This document shows positions 1 to 10,466 of a stretch of 64,000 nt of DNA, piece by piece. Each line of letters opens with the position of its first letter. Positions within the stretch are counted from its first letter, which is position 1. Origin of the DNA: Uloborus plumipes. Its lineage: Eukaryota; Arthropoda; Arachnida; Araneae; Uloboridae. The notes under the pieces are model-generated. The model had not been told where the DNA came from and searched no databases. It was given only the letters and a program-made list of their open reading frames with translations. The position numbers and the translations under genes are program-made. The stretch spans positions 48,632-112,631 of the forward strand of contig JAXGGA010002892.1 in the NCBI GenBank assembly GCA_038373865.1, read 5' to 3'.

Positions 1-81
1 TCGGAGGACAAAGATGACAAAGTTTTTCTGCAAGAACTTATGCTGCAGTATACTCGTATTGACATCGTTGAAAAACAATGA
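1..81 (+). CDS. possible 3' coding end of an unrecognised gene
   Basis: An open frame runs from the left edge to a TGA at 79-81 and reads SEDKDDKVFLQELMLQYTRI followed by DIVEKQ. Composition is balanced and charged, unlike the T-rich DNA after it, and an AATAAA at 556-561 could serve as a polyadenylation signal. I do not recognise the family and cannot see the rest of the gene. It could also be chance or a repeat fragment. Confidence 0.3.
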   Translation, partial: SEDKDDKVFLQELMLQYTRIDIVEKQ

Positions 82-963
82 CAAAGAATTGGGAACATTG
101 ATTTGAAAATAGTGTTTCAATATCATAGATAATTAAAACGTTGCAACATTTTGGCGATAACGGCAACTTATAGTAACCCGGTCCTACACTCTGGTAGTCT
201 CTACAGCAACCTTACTTCCCATTCCCTCAGCTACGGGCGTCGGCAGGCGATTTTGTTTTTCCTTTGGAGTTTTGATGTTTTTTTTTCCCTTAATTTATTC
301 CCCTTCCTTATCACTAGCGATTTTGATTTTTTGATTTTGATTTTTTATTTGTTTTTCGTTTGAATTCGTTTTTTGATTATGTTGGTTATTGTTGATGGTT
401 TTTTTTTTCTTAATTTATTCCCCTTCCCTTCGTTATCGGATCTAGGAAAGTAAAATAACATCTGAATAAGCAGAAATGCTGTCACCCTTTTTAAAATAGA
501 ACTATTCAAGGGCGTTGCAGTAGTGGCTTTCGATGTCGGACTGAATTTAGGAAAAAATAAACATAGCATGCACTTTAAAAAAAAAAAGACAAAAAAAAAA
601 ACTTTTACACCGTACAAGCCGCCATGGCGAAAAGCCGCAGGAGTGAAAATTTAGCTTTTAAACACGTATAAACCGCGGCTTATCTGTCCGAAAATACGGT
701 ATATAACAGCACATTTTCCTTCTCTTCTGTTTGTTTTGAAAATTTGTCATATGGCTTTCTTTTCGAGCATTGCTGTGGAAATATTTTCATTTACGCAAAA
801 CTTGTTTGAATCAGTAATTTTTGTAAATCAATGATAAAAAAATTAAATAAATTCTTTCTTTCATCAACATTATTTTTTAAATTATGTTTTAAATGAGTTG
901 TTCATTTCGAAACATTGTTAAATTTGTTGTTCTCATCGTCATTCTTCGTTCTGTTTATCTCAG
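82..963. other. T-rich intergenic DNA
   Basis: No supported gene. A block of T-run plus TTAATTTATTCCCCTTCC occurs twice, near 280-312 and 400-430, as a local duplication. Short frames here are low-complexity products of T and A runs. Confidence 0.5.
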
Positions 964-1006
964 AACAACTTGCTCCACCCGCGGAACAACTTGCTCCCCC
1001 GTCGAG
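964..1006 (+). CDS. candidate 43-nt micro-exon encoding a short peptide repeat
   Basis: A GC-rich 43-nt segment is bounded by a strong acceptor (pyrimidine-rich tract ending TCTCAG) and a strong donor (GAG|GTAAGTTG). Read with one base from a preceding exon it gives EQLAPPAEQLAPPS, a doubled EQLAPP unit. The contrast with its AT-rich surroundings and the splice sites suggest an exon, but no partner exon was found and the peptide matches no family I know. Confidence 0.25.
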
Positions 1007-1401
1007 GTAAGTTGTTAATTTTCGGGTTTATTTACCATAGAATTAATTATTAAAAAACCTTACGAAATAAAACTAAAAAAAAAAAACAGCTTTTGTATCA
1101 AAGGGACAAAGAAAAACCTTGGAATATTAATTTTAGAATCTTGTTTTCCGAACAAATTTTAAGCATGAGTAAAACACGGAACTTTTGGCCCAGCTCTCCC
1201 CTGCTTACATTTATTTTTTCTGTAAGTAATTAATGTAGAACAAATTGAATGAAAGAACTAAGACTTACCATGAGGAAAAGAAGATAGCTGAAGAACAGTT
1301 CTCATCAGCAAAAAAAAATCTTGAAAATAAAACGTAGCTATCACAAATAAATTTGTTATCGTTGTGGTGGTATTGTACAGCACAGAATAAGCGCACTAAA
1401 C

Positions 1402-1817
1402 TAACGCCTCCTAAATACTAAATGCCTGAAACTTCCCGGTTTTTAGCACAGAGCAAGATTTCATTCTAGGTTCACGATACACTGCCATCTACACGAGTTC
1501 TTCGAGAAAGAGAAATTAACGATTGGTTCATTTCTAAACTTCAATTTAAAAATCAACCAATCAAAAAATTTAACTCGAATATTGTTTGGATCCATCGCCA
1601 ATAGCTGAAAAGTTCCCTTGGTTCACGATACACTGCCATCTACCGGAGTTCTTCCAAAAATTAACGATTGGTTCATTTCTGAATTTAAATTTAAAAATTA
1701 ACCGATCGAAAAATAACAACGACATCATCGGATTGCCGCAAGGTGGCGTTTAATGTTGAACCCATCTCTACGGTAGCGAAGCAAATGTTATAGGCATTTA
1801 GTATTTAGGAGGCGTTG
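1402..1817. mobile_element. non-autonomous hAT-like MITE
   Basis: The ends form an inverted repeat of about 25 bp (AACGCCTCCTAAATACTAAA at the left, its complement at the right). A 7-bp direct repeat ACTAAAC at 1395-1401 and 1818-1824 flanks it. Internally a segment of about 90 bp starting GGTTCACGATACACTGCCAT occurs twice (near 1471 and 1620). No transposase is present. The superfamily is inferred from the near-8-bp duplication. Confidence 0.6.
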
Positions 1818-1824
1818 ACTAAAC

Positions 1825-3183
1825 ACGAAACACAGGGTTGCCAACTCTTAAAAATGCACCCCCCCCCCTAAACTCAACTCAAAAAACCCTTAGATGCGAT
1901 TGGATAATAATGACGTCATGAATCAAAAACTTAGGTTGCCACAAAATGTTTGGTAGCCAAATCTCAAATATAAAAACGAAAGGAATCTGAAAAACGAAAT
2001 TATTTTCCTTTTCTCTGTTCTGAAAATTTTTATGCACCTTGGCATTTTGGGGGGGGGGGACGTTCCCCCAGTTCCCCCCCCCCCGTGGATCCGCGCCTGA
2101 TCAAGAGTGACTTATTTATGAATCTGTAATATCCACATGACTTTTCTCATACCCCTTCTACAGCACATCTTTTCTGCAGAGGTTAGTGGCATTTTAATGC
2201 AGAATAAAATATATTTCAATTGAAAGAGAAAACAAAATTTTGTATTTGTTTTTTCCAAAACATATTTGATAACTTTAAATCATAACAGAAGTCATTTTTG
2301 AATAATTCATAGTACATTACCTCTTAAATATTCTGAATGCAGAGAGATTGTTTAGAGAGAATTAATATCTTAAAAGCCAAAAAGAAACATGTAATTTATA
2401 ATAGAGGTGTATTGTAATCTTATTAACAAATAGAGACATTTTAAGAAATATGATTAATTTAGATTAAGTAAATACAGTACAATTAAAAGAATTATTGAAT
2501 AAATTACTCCTATTAATCATGTAGGTTTTATTCACAATTTACTTTATTTCTAAACACAAGCATTTAAGTTCTACTAATAAGGTAACTTACGTTATCTGCA
2601 TATGTGGGTAACTTACGTTACACGTTTTGATTGTAGCACAAAAAATTAAACAAACAATATTCAAAAGAAAAGTACTGGTATTTGCTTAGTACACACTTAT
2701 AATATAGAAAATATAACACAGTCAACATTGTATTGCCCTTTCTTTACTTGCTTTAAAAACTTTAACATGTTTTTGGTAACTTACGTTACATAGAACAGAC
2801 CCTTTTGGAAATTGACAATCACTTAATTAAATTGAACACGCTTGTTTCATCAACTCACAATATTAATTTAAAGTGTAATAAACTATAATCTTCCTTTGTC
2901 ACATTTATCTAATGGAAAAAATTGAAACTTATCAATGTTGAAAGTTTGACCATTTGCTTCACTAAAAATAAAATACTCTAATACCAACTTCAAAGTATTG
3001 CCGAAACTAAAAAACTAAATTCCTAACAAAAAATTGTTATAACTAAGAAACTTCTAACCTTTCTAAACTAAAAAATATGCAGAACAGTCACATTGCTCGA
3101 GTTTAATTTTTTCACAGTTTTTCCACACTTGCATGGAATTGCCCTTTTTAGCCTACTTTCCCGTTAAAAATAAAAGAGAGACG
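1825..3183. other. AT-rich intergenic DNA with short repeats
   Basis: No gene is supported. Homopolymer C and G tracts lie at about 1860 and 2050-2085. The 14-mer GGTAACTTACGTTA occurs three times within about 210 bp (2581-2594, 2607-2620, 2775-2788); its ACGT-centred core could be a protein-binding motif or a repeat remnant. Confidence 0.4.
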
Positions 3184-4410
3184 AAACTAGCTGTCGTGGC
3201 CGTCACGAAACTTTCTTCTATATCTATCTTATGAATTCCGGTTACAAAATAAAATACGTACTCGCCCGAGTAGTTGGAGACAGCGCCAATTTCCCAATTA
3301 TCGTAATAACCCTGCAAATGCAGAATCAATGAGCGAAATTGGAAATCATTGCAAAAGCCTTGTTTAGATAAATTGCAAACATTTTGTTTGTTAGTAAAAA
3401 GAAATTGGCAACAGTTAAAAATTTCAAATCATTGAAAGTTTTCAGCTGTTTTGATAATTAAATAGCGTGAAAGCGATTTTTTAATGAAGTAATTTTTCGC
3501 ATTGTTGACTAAGCGCAAAAATCACCCCACCCTCCCCCTGGGGCGATTGGCGCCAAAATTTAATCGATGCTTGCTTCCATATTGGGTTAGTGTTATTCCA
3601 AATTTCATTCAAATCGCAGCAATATTTCCCGAGATACAGTAGGTGCAGTGACAAAATAAGCACTTTTGATTGCTCCACCCCCCTTTGAGATATTGACACA
3701 CAAATTGAATCAGCACCTGTACTCAATAGGGTCTACCTATGGACTAATTTTCGTTTGATTCCGCCGGTTACTTCCTGAGATATAGCAGTCACCCCCGCGC
3801 AGAACACGTGCGATTGCTCCACCCCCCTTCAAGATATTGACAAACAAATTGAATCAGCACCTGTACTCAGTAGGGTCTACCTATGGACCAATTTTCGTTT
3901 GATTCCGCCGGTTACTTCCTGAGATATAGCAATCACCCCTGCGCAGAACACGTGCGATTGCTCCACCCCCCTTGGAGATATTGACAAACAAATTGAATCA
4001 GCACCTGTACTCAGTAGGGTCTATCTATGGACCAATTTTCGTTTTATTCCGCCAGTTACTTCCTGAGATATAGCAATCACCCCCGCGCAGAACACGTGCG
4101 ATTGCTCCACCCCCTTGGAGGAATTCGCTAAAAAAAGTCAGGTGCACCAGTTCACATGGTGGTACATATGTGAAAAAATTTTTGTTCGATTTCATTCAGT
4201 AGTTTTTGCTCTAGCGCGGCCACAAAAACTGGTCACACACATACAGACTCACACACACACAGACAGACAGACAGACAGACATTTTCTAAAAATGGTCGAA
4301 ATGGACTCAGCGCACCTCAAAACGTGCAAATCCGTCAAAATTCGACATTCGAAAATTTTCACGAAACCAATACTTTCTTCTATATATTAGATATAGAAGA
4401 AAGTAAAAAG
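3184..4410 (-). mobile_element. Helitron/Helentron-like non-autonomous element, copy A
   Basis: Read on the minus strand, the 3' terminus is CGTGACGGCCACG (a short hairpin) followed by ACAGCTAG and then a host T, as in Helitrons that end CTRR and insert before T. ACTTTCTTCTATATCTA occurs near both ends in opposite orientation, and the 5' end is a 13-bp-stem palindrome (CTTTCTTCTATAT, loop ATTAG). Central 144-bp tandem repeats and a CA/GACA microsatellite complete a layout like HINE/DINE-1 elements. The copy at 9384-10466 is closely similar but one repeat unit shorter. The exact 5' boundary is uncertain and no Rep/helicase is present. Confidence 0.65.
3668..4099. repeat. 144-bp tandem repeat, three units, inside copy A
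   Basis: GATTGCTCCACCCCC recurs at 3668, 3812, 3956 and 4100, exactly 144 bp apart. Each unit contains CCTGAGATATAGCA and GCAGAACACGTGCGATT. Units are nearly identical, implying recent homogenisation. Confidence 0.85.
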
Positions 4411-4436
4411 TATTAAAATTGGCTAAATGCATCTAA

Positions 4437-4518
4437 AAAATATCGCCAAGTCCAAAAAATATCGCCAAGTTAAAAAAAATATCGCCAAGTCCAAAAAATA
4501 TCGCCAAGTTAAAAAAAT
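4437..4518. repeat. minisatellite of about 20 bp
   Basis: Four copies of AAATATCGCCAAGT alternate between two spacers (TCCAAAA and TAAAAAA), so the higher-order unit is about 40 bp. It directly follows copy A of the Helitron-like element. Confidence 0.75.
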
Positions 4519-4618
4519 AAAAAGGTAAAATGAATATCGAAAAATTAAAAATTTGAAAGTAGGGTATTGAGATGGGGAATTTGTGTGTCGGTCTGTCGGT
4601 CTGGCGGTCGGTCTGTCT

Positions 4619-5632
4619 GTCCCCCCCTAATAACTTTTGAATGAATATTCCGATTTGGACAAACTTTTTTTTGTTGGAAAGATCTCGGCGAGTACAGCTC
4701 ATTCCCATATTTGATTTTTCGATTTGAACAATTTTTGGTTCAACTTTGAGCCGTTCAAACAACCTGTCCCGCGATGCTAACTTTTTAGTTAACAGTCCGA
4801 TTTGAACAAACTTTTTTTTGTTCGAAAGATCTTTTCAAGGATACTTCATTCCTGTATCTACATTTTCGATTTGAACAATTTTTCGTTCAACATTGAACCG
4901 TTCAAGCAACCTTTCCCCCCTAATAATTTTTGAATGAACATTCCGATTTGAACAAACTTTTTTTTGTTGGATAGATCTCGGCGATTACAACTCATTCCCA
5001 TATTTGATTTTTCGATTTGAACAATTTTGGTTCAACATTGAACCGTTCAAGCAACCTTTCCCCCCCTAATAACTTTTGAATGAACATTCCGATTTGAACA
5101 AACTTTTTTTTGTTGGAAAGATTTCGGCGAGTACAACTCATTCCCATATTTGATTTTTCGATTTGAACAATTTTTGGTTCAACTTTGAACCGTTCAAACA
5201 ACCTGTCCCGCGATGCTAACTTTTGAGTGAACTGTCCGATTTCAACAAACTTTTTTTTGTTCGAAAGATCTTATCAAGGATACTTCATTCCCGTATTTAC
5301 ATTTCCGATTTGAACAATTTTTCGTTCAACATTGAACCGCTCAAGCAAGCTGTCACCCCTAATAATTTTTGAGTGAACAGTCCGATTTAAATAAACTTTT
5401 TTTTTGTTCGAAGGATCTCAGCAATGATACTTCATTACAGTATTTAAATTTTCAATTTGAACATTTTTTCGTTCAACATTGAACCGTTCAAGCAACCTTT
5501 CCCCACCTAATAACTTCTAAGTGAACCATCCGAATGGAATAAACTTTTTTTTGTTTGAAAGATCTCGGAGAGGTTCATTCCCTTATTTCGCTTTTTGGTT
5601 TGAACCATTTTTCGTTCAATATTGAACCGTTC
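4619..5632. repeat. satellite-like tandem array, period about 147 bp
   Basis: About seven diverged units carry a CCGATTTGAACAAAC-type motif plus a T run (near 4650, 4799, 4945, 5092, 5239, 5383, 5530), then GATCTCGGCG-like and TTCAACATTGAACCGTTCAA segments. The first two units are repeated in order as the fourth and fifth, which suggests a segmental duplication within the array. Short frames here merely translate the repeat. Confidence 0.8.
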
Positions 5633-7113
5633 AGAAAAAAATTTAACATTAGCGCCTACGGGGAATTTAAGTTGAATGTTGATCCTGGAACTTAAAGTCG
5701 GATTTCCTTCAAACTAACTTTGTAAAAAAATGGTTTTGATAAATAATGTTTGTAAAGTACTTTTCTGAATAATCTTCTGTGAGGACTCTGATTCCGACTC
5801 CGACTCCACAAACATGGCGGAAATGCAGGCTCAGAAAAAAATGACTGACTGTGCAGACGATTTTTTGTTTATTTATTCATTTGTGTTATTTTATTTGTTA
5901 CTATTATTTTTTTTTGGCAGACGATTTTTTTTGTAACAAAAGTGTTTCATTCACGAAGGCATTTTATTCTTTATTTATATTTAACAACTGGCAACGGTTT
6001 AAAAGTGAAAATCGAGACATTTTATCGACGGACGAGTTTTTTTTTCCGTTCTTTGATAAAATGTGTTTTGATGTACTTTGTACTTTTAATTTTTTTTTTT
6101 TTTTTTGAAAACGATTGAGGAATTTTTTTACAGAAGAACTGTAACAGTTACATTCTTTAAAAGGTGCGACAAAACTTCATTTATTCATTTATTTACTTTT
6201 TATGTCTCTATTTCATCTGATGAGAGGGGTATATTTTGCTTTTAGAAATCAGCTCTAAGTGCTAAAAAGGTATGTTTAACATAATATTTAGTCTCAGATG
6301 ATCAAGAGAATAATGATCAGATGCTAGAATGCCGATGTCGATGTACGGGAAAGTAGGCTCGTTTAGTTCTTGACAGAACTTCTTGTTGACTTACTTCATT
6401 TCTATTTTTTTTTTTTTTTTTTGAAAATAATGTTTCGTTAAAAAAGTTGCTCTTCGCGAGAATACGGGGCGTTAGCCATCCCGTATAAATGTTCCCCGAG
6501 ATACGGGGCGATTTTCATTTTACGGGACAGTCCCTTAAAATATGGGACATTTAGCAACGCTGATCCTCATTTCCCTTGCCTTAAGAAATAAAGTAAAATT
6601 AATTAAACTAGGACATAAAATTTTAAAATGTTGATGCTAGAGTTTTATAGACAAAGATGAGAGAATGAGATGTCAAGTGTAAGAAGATAAAAGGGATTTT
6701 CTTTTTTAATTCAATTCGAACCATTTCATCAATAGGTAACTTGGACGAATAGATTTATTTTTTAATAAATATTTTTTAAAACGCCTTTTGCAGACCCAGA
6801 GCAATCCCCCGATAAAGCATCCAGTCTTTGCATTGTGCCACCACAGACCATTAAGGTGCTGATTCGTTGGCACAGATAACTTTGACGCCCAGTTACTGCC
6901 AGATGGAGGCAACTGGGCTCCCTTCGATGCGAAACTGTACTAGGAATTTTTATTTTGCAAAAGGATAATCAAAGCCAAACGACGACCCCAAGGGATCTTT
7001 TACATGCCGCATAATCACACGACATGGACGCTGAGGATTTTCTGCATCGCGAAAATCCGTCGACTTTCTCCCGCGGCGGGTCCGCGCGTTACCATCGAAA
7101 CGAGTTTTGATGG
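5633..7113. other. intergenic DNA without a recognisable gene
   Basis: T-rich blocks lie at 5870-6110 and 6400-6425. Around 6460-6550 the motif ATACGGGGCG recurs amid other CCCGTA/ACGGGA words, probably a decayed repeat. From about 6790 the DNA becomes more GC-rich, like the segments at 8609-8720 and 11690-11850, but no frame resembles a known protein. Confidence 0.4.
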
Positions 7114-7116
7114 TAA

Positions 7117-8161
7117 GGGCGCTTTTACACTTGACGACACGACAACGACGAAAGTCGGACGGTAATACAGCAACGATAAGTACCGTGTCGTGTCGTTTAT
7201 CGCACTGCTTTTCCACTCAAACGATATCGTTTCTCCGAACGGGTCATTTTCCATCGCATTTCATTTCGAGATAGCACTGTGCTCACACGTATATTATTAT
7301 GGCTCCTCCATTTATCAGATTACGACTGTTATATTTACTTTACTTCCAGAAAAAGAAAACAAATGAAAAATACGATATTGAGTGCATGATATTCACAACT
7401 TTATTACATTCTCACTCACCTTGTTTACTAAGAACGAAACGCATACTATCTGCTGGAATTGCAGAGCGATAAATGGCGGATCTAACTCCCAAAAGTTTGC
7501 CATAGAACTTTTTAAAATTAAGTCCACAGTTCGCCATGATATAAGTTGGTCGTCGCAATATAGTTTTGTTTTGTTTTCGTAATTGTAGTGCTCTTTAGTA
7601 CTAAGCGAGTGTATCCCCATTTCGTTATAATGAAGAGAATTCGTTAACAAATATGTTTCGTTGTCAATCGTCTCTTCGTTGACACCATCGCTTCTTTGCG
7701 AATAGATTCGCCATTTATCCCTCGGCGGCGCCAACACTGTCAGAATGAAAACTTGAGTTTTTTTTTTGTTGCATTAAAAATCGTCTGAGCAACAATAATG
7801 AAACAAAATACCAACTAAAATGAATAAAATTGTTTTATTGCTACATCTTTTGTTTATCGTCTGCAAATTGAAGCTTATATTTATTAATAATGAGATGTCG
7901 AATTTAAACGCAATTGCTATATAGTTCGAAGAAAGTAAACAGATGGATGAGTATCGTCCCGATTTTAAAGGAGAGACGGATGCCATCCGACACGAATGGG
8001 ACGACAAACGACAGCGTTCGGTCGGAGACGGCAGAATCGTCCTGGAATCGGGAGATGGAAAAGCGCATAGCATATTTTAATGCATTTTGCGTGCTCCAAT
8101 GTCGGATGACGACAATCGCTTGCGATTTATCGTTGCCGTGTCGGTAAGTGTAAAAGCGCCC
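7117..8161. mobile_element. PIF/Harbinger-like DNA transposon, apparently non-autonomous
   Basis: The ends are inverted repeats of about 35 bp starting GGGCGCTTTTACACTT, flanked on both sides by the trinucleotide TAA (7114-7116 and 8162-8164). A TWA target duplication with a GGGC start is typical of PIF/Harbinger elements. The interior has GC-rich pieces at both ends and several short open frames but no recognisable Harbinger transposase or Myb-like protein. Confidence 0.7.
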
Positions 8162-8179
8162 TAACGGTCCACGGCATGG

Positions 8180-8600
8180 TAAGGCTCCTACAAGAGGGGA
8201 GCTGACTCCTCCGACATTTTGGTTCCAAAACGGTGGGCATGGAACCACTGGTATCTGTACTCAAGTCGCATTGAAGTAAAGTGGGAGCTAAGTTTGAATT
8301 ATAGCTGCATAGATGATATTTGAACATTTTTGTCAACATGACAAAAACATTTCATAAACCCAGGCTGAAAACAAGTGCACTATGAAAATAGACCCAATTT
8401 CAGGAAACATTTCCCAATAAACTGTTTTCAAATTCGGGAAATAAGTTATCTTTTTAAATTTACCTAACAGGGTGCTTTATCCAACTTATCGTAAGTTATT
8501 TTACGCCAGAGCAACCAGATATAATATTAATGTGTTTCAAATACTTATAACAAGGCTGGATTCAAGAATGTCTTGGAACCAAAATGTCGGACGAACTCTA
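8180..8600 (+). mobile_element. hAT MITE (TAAGG/TAGAG family), copy 1
   Basis: It begins TAAGGCTCCT and ends in the complement of TAGAGT, flanked by the perfect 8-bp duplication CGGCATGG (8172-8179 and 8601-8608). Inner inverted repeats CCGACATTTTGGTTCCAA are at both ends. About 380 bp matches the element at 14922-15362 in reverse orientation; here the right terminal repeat has an internal deletion. It lies 18 bp from the Harbinger-like element. Confidence 0.85.
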
Positions 8601-8608
8601 CGGCATGG

Positions 8609-8720
8609 AGCTAGTATCGAGGGGAGATGGCACGGCCGCGAAGATCAGAGGAATCAGGGTTGCATTTTCCTGCCATGCATTGCTCTTTCTGATCGGCACA
8701 AGCAAACCAGGGGATTAATG
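8609..8720 (+). repeat. dispersed GC-rich repeat interrupted by the hAT MITE
   Basis: The sequence AGCTAGTATCGAGGGGAGAT and the following GATCGGCACAA region match, in reverse orientation, 11690-11825 (AGCTATTATCGAGGG...GGGGAGATG...CCGATCTG). The second copy lacks the MITE at the equivalent point, so it approximates the empty site. I could not assign the repeat to a family. Confidence 0.55.
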
Positions 8721-8989
8721 CTTTTCTACGAGAATTTCGAAAACTTTCGGCTCCTATATTTTATTCGGATTTCATATAATCTTTCAACCAATGCAAAAAA
8801 TAGTTACAGCATAGTTTCAGGAAGTTCTCATTTTAAAATGGGCAATATTAGAGCCGATTTAATTATAGAAAATACGTGTTTTCATCATGTATTTTCTTAT
8901 GCTTTGGTAGCTTGCGCATCGATATCTTAGCTGTTTTTCACAAGTTTTCTTCAATGTTAATCAGCAATTAAGTGCCTAATACAATTAGA

Positions 8990-9383
8990 AAAATCTCCCC
9001 CTTTCCCAAATGATTTTTTTTAATGATACGATTAAAGCAACATTAAAATCCCTCTCAGCCGGAAAAAAGGAATTTAATTTAAATGCGACTTATTTTAACC
9101 CGAAAAATATTAGTCCCCCACCTAGAAGAGAAAGGAATTAGTCCCCCGTCCTAGAAGAAAAGTAATTTTATTGAAATACTCGTTCACGGTAAAAAAAAAA
9201 AAAAATAAGTGAATTGAAACAATGAACAATTTTAAATCCCCCTTTCAAAAAAAAAAAATTAAAACTTAGTTAAAATACACATTTAATTACAATAATCAAT
9301 TTACTAATAAAAAAAATAACGAAACCAAAATACGCAACACCCCACAAGAAAAATATACCCCCCCCAACACACACAAAGGAAAA
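8990..9383. repeat. decayed A/C-rich tandem-like array, left part
   Basis: Loose repeats of roughly 65-75 bp combine C runs, GAAGAAA words and AATTTAAATNCG words. The same texture resumes at 10467 on the far side of Helitron-like copy B, so copy B probably inserted into one pre-existing array. No coding signal. Confidence 0.5.
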
Positions 9384-10466
9384 AAACTAGCTGTCGTGGC
9401 CGTCACGAAACTTTCTTCTATATCTATCTTATGAATTCCGGTTACAAAATAAAATACGTACTCCCCCGAGTAATTGGAGACAGCTACAATTTCCCAATTA
9501 TCGTAATAACCCTGCAAATTCAGAATCAATGAGCGAAATTGGAAATCATTGCAAAAGCCTTGTTTAGATTAATTGCAAACATTTTATTTGTTAGTAAAAA
9601 GAAATTGGCAACAGTTAAAAATTTCAAATCATTGAAAGTTTTCAGCTGTTTTGATAATTAAATAGCGTGAAAGCGATTTTTTAATGAATTAATTTTTCGC
9701 ATTGTTGACTAAGCGCAAAAATCACCCCACCCTCCTCCTGGGGCGATTGGCGCCAAAATTGAATCGATGCTTGCTTCCATATTGGGTTAGTGTGATTCCA
9801 AATTTCATTCAAATCGCAGCAATATTTCCCGAGATACAGTAGGTGCAATGACAAAATAAGCACTTTTGATTGCTCCACCCCCCTTTGAGATATTGACACA
9901 CAAATTGAATCAGCACCTGCACTCAATAGGGTCTACCTATAGACCAATTTTCGTTTGATTCCGCCGGTTACTTCCTGAGATATAGCAGTCACCCTCGTGC
10001 AGAACACGTGCGATTGCTCCACCCCCCTTGGAGATATTGACAAACAAATTGAATCAGCACCTGTACTCAGTAGGATCTACCTATGGACTAATTTTCGTTT
10101 GATTCCGCCGGTTACTTCCTGAGATATAGCAATCACCTCCGCGCAGAACACGTGCGATTGCTCCACCCCCCTTGGAGGAATTCGCTAAAAAAAGTCAGGT
10201 GCACCAGTTCACATGGTGGTACATATGTGCAAAAATTTTTGTTCGATTTCATTCAGTAGTTTTTGCTCTAGCGCGGCCACAAAAACTGGTCACACACATA
10301 CAGACTCACACACACACAGACAGACAGACAGACAGACATTTTCCAAAAATGGTCGAAATGGACTCAGCGCACCTCAAAACGTGCAAATCCGTCAAAATTC
10401 GACATTCGAAAATTTTCACGAAACCAATACTTTCTTCTATATATTAGATATAGAAGAAAGTAAAAA
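9384..10466 (-). mobile_element. Helitron/Helentron-like non-autonomous element, copy B
   Basis: It matches copy A (3184-4410) at nearly every position apart from scattered substitutions and has the same ends: CTAG followed by T on the minus strand, the same hairpin and the same 5' palindrome. It has two 144-bp units where copy A has three, and the 144-bp length difference (1083 against 1227 bp) is exactly explained by that. Confidence 0.65.
9868..10155. repeat. 144-bp tandem repeat, two units, inside copy B
   Basis: GATTGCTCCACCCCC recurs at 9868, 10012 and 10156, spaced 144 bp, as in copy A. Confidence 0.85.

Noticed and set aside
3184..3215. Hammerhead-ribozyme-like words (CTGTC and CGAAAC) at the end of copy A
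   Set aside because: The conserved CUGAUGA core and paired stems are missing; the motif is better explained as a Helitron 3' hairpin.
4619..5632. CRISPR-like array
   Set aside because: Units of about 147 bp are diverged along their full length, with no short identical repeats separated by unique spacers, and the genome is eukaryotic.
5851..6108. 85-residue frame rich in Phe
   Set aside because: Product of T-rich low-complexity DNA with no splice or domain support.
7393..7737. 114-residue minus-strand frame
   Set aside because: It lies inside the Harbinger-like element and shows no transposase or Myb-like motif; not supported as a gene.
3481..9926. A similar 81-residue minus-strand frame at 3481-3726 and 9681-9926
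   Set aside because: It lies within the duplicated Helitron-like element and spans non-coding tandem repeat DNA. Its conservation is explained by recent duplication of the whole element.
4115..10447. 91-residue plus-strand frames at 4115-4390 and 10172-10447
   Set aside because: They translate the CA/GACA microsatellite of the same element (THTHTDRQTDRH) and resemble no protein.
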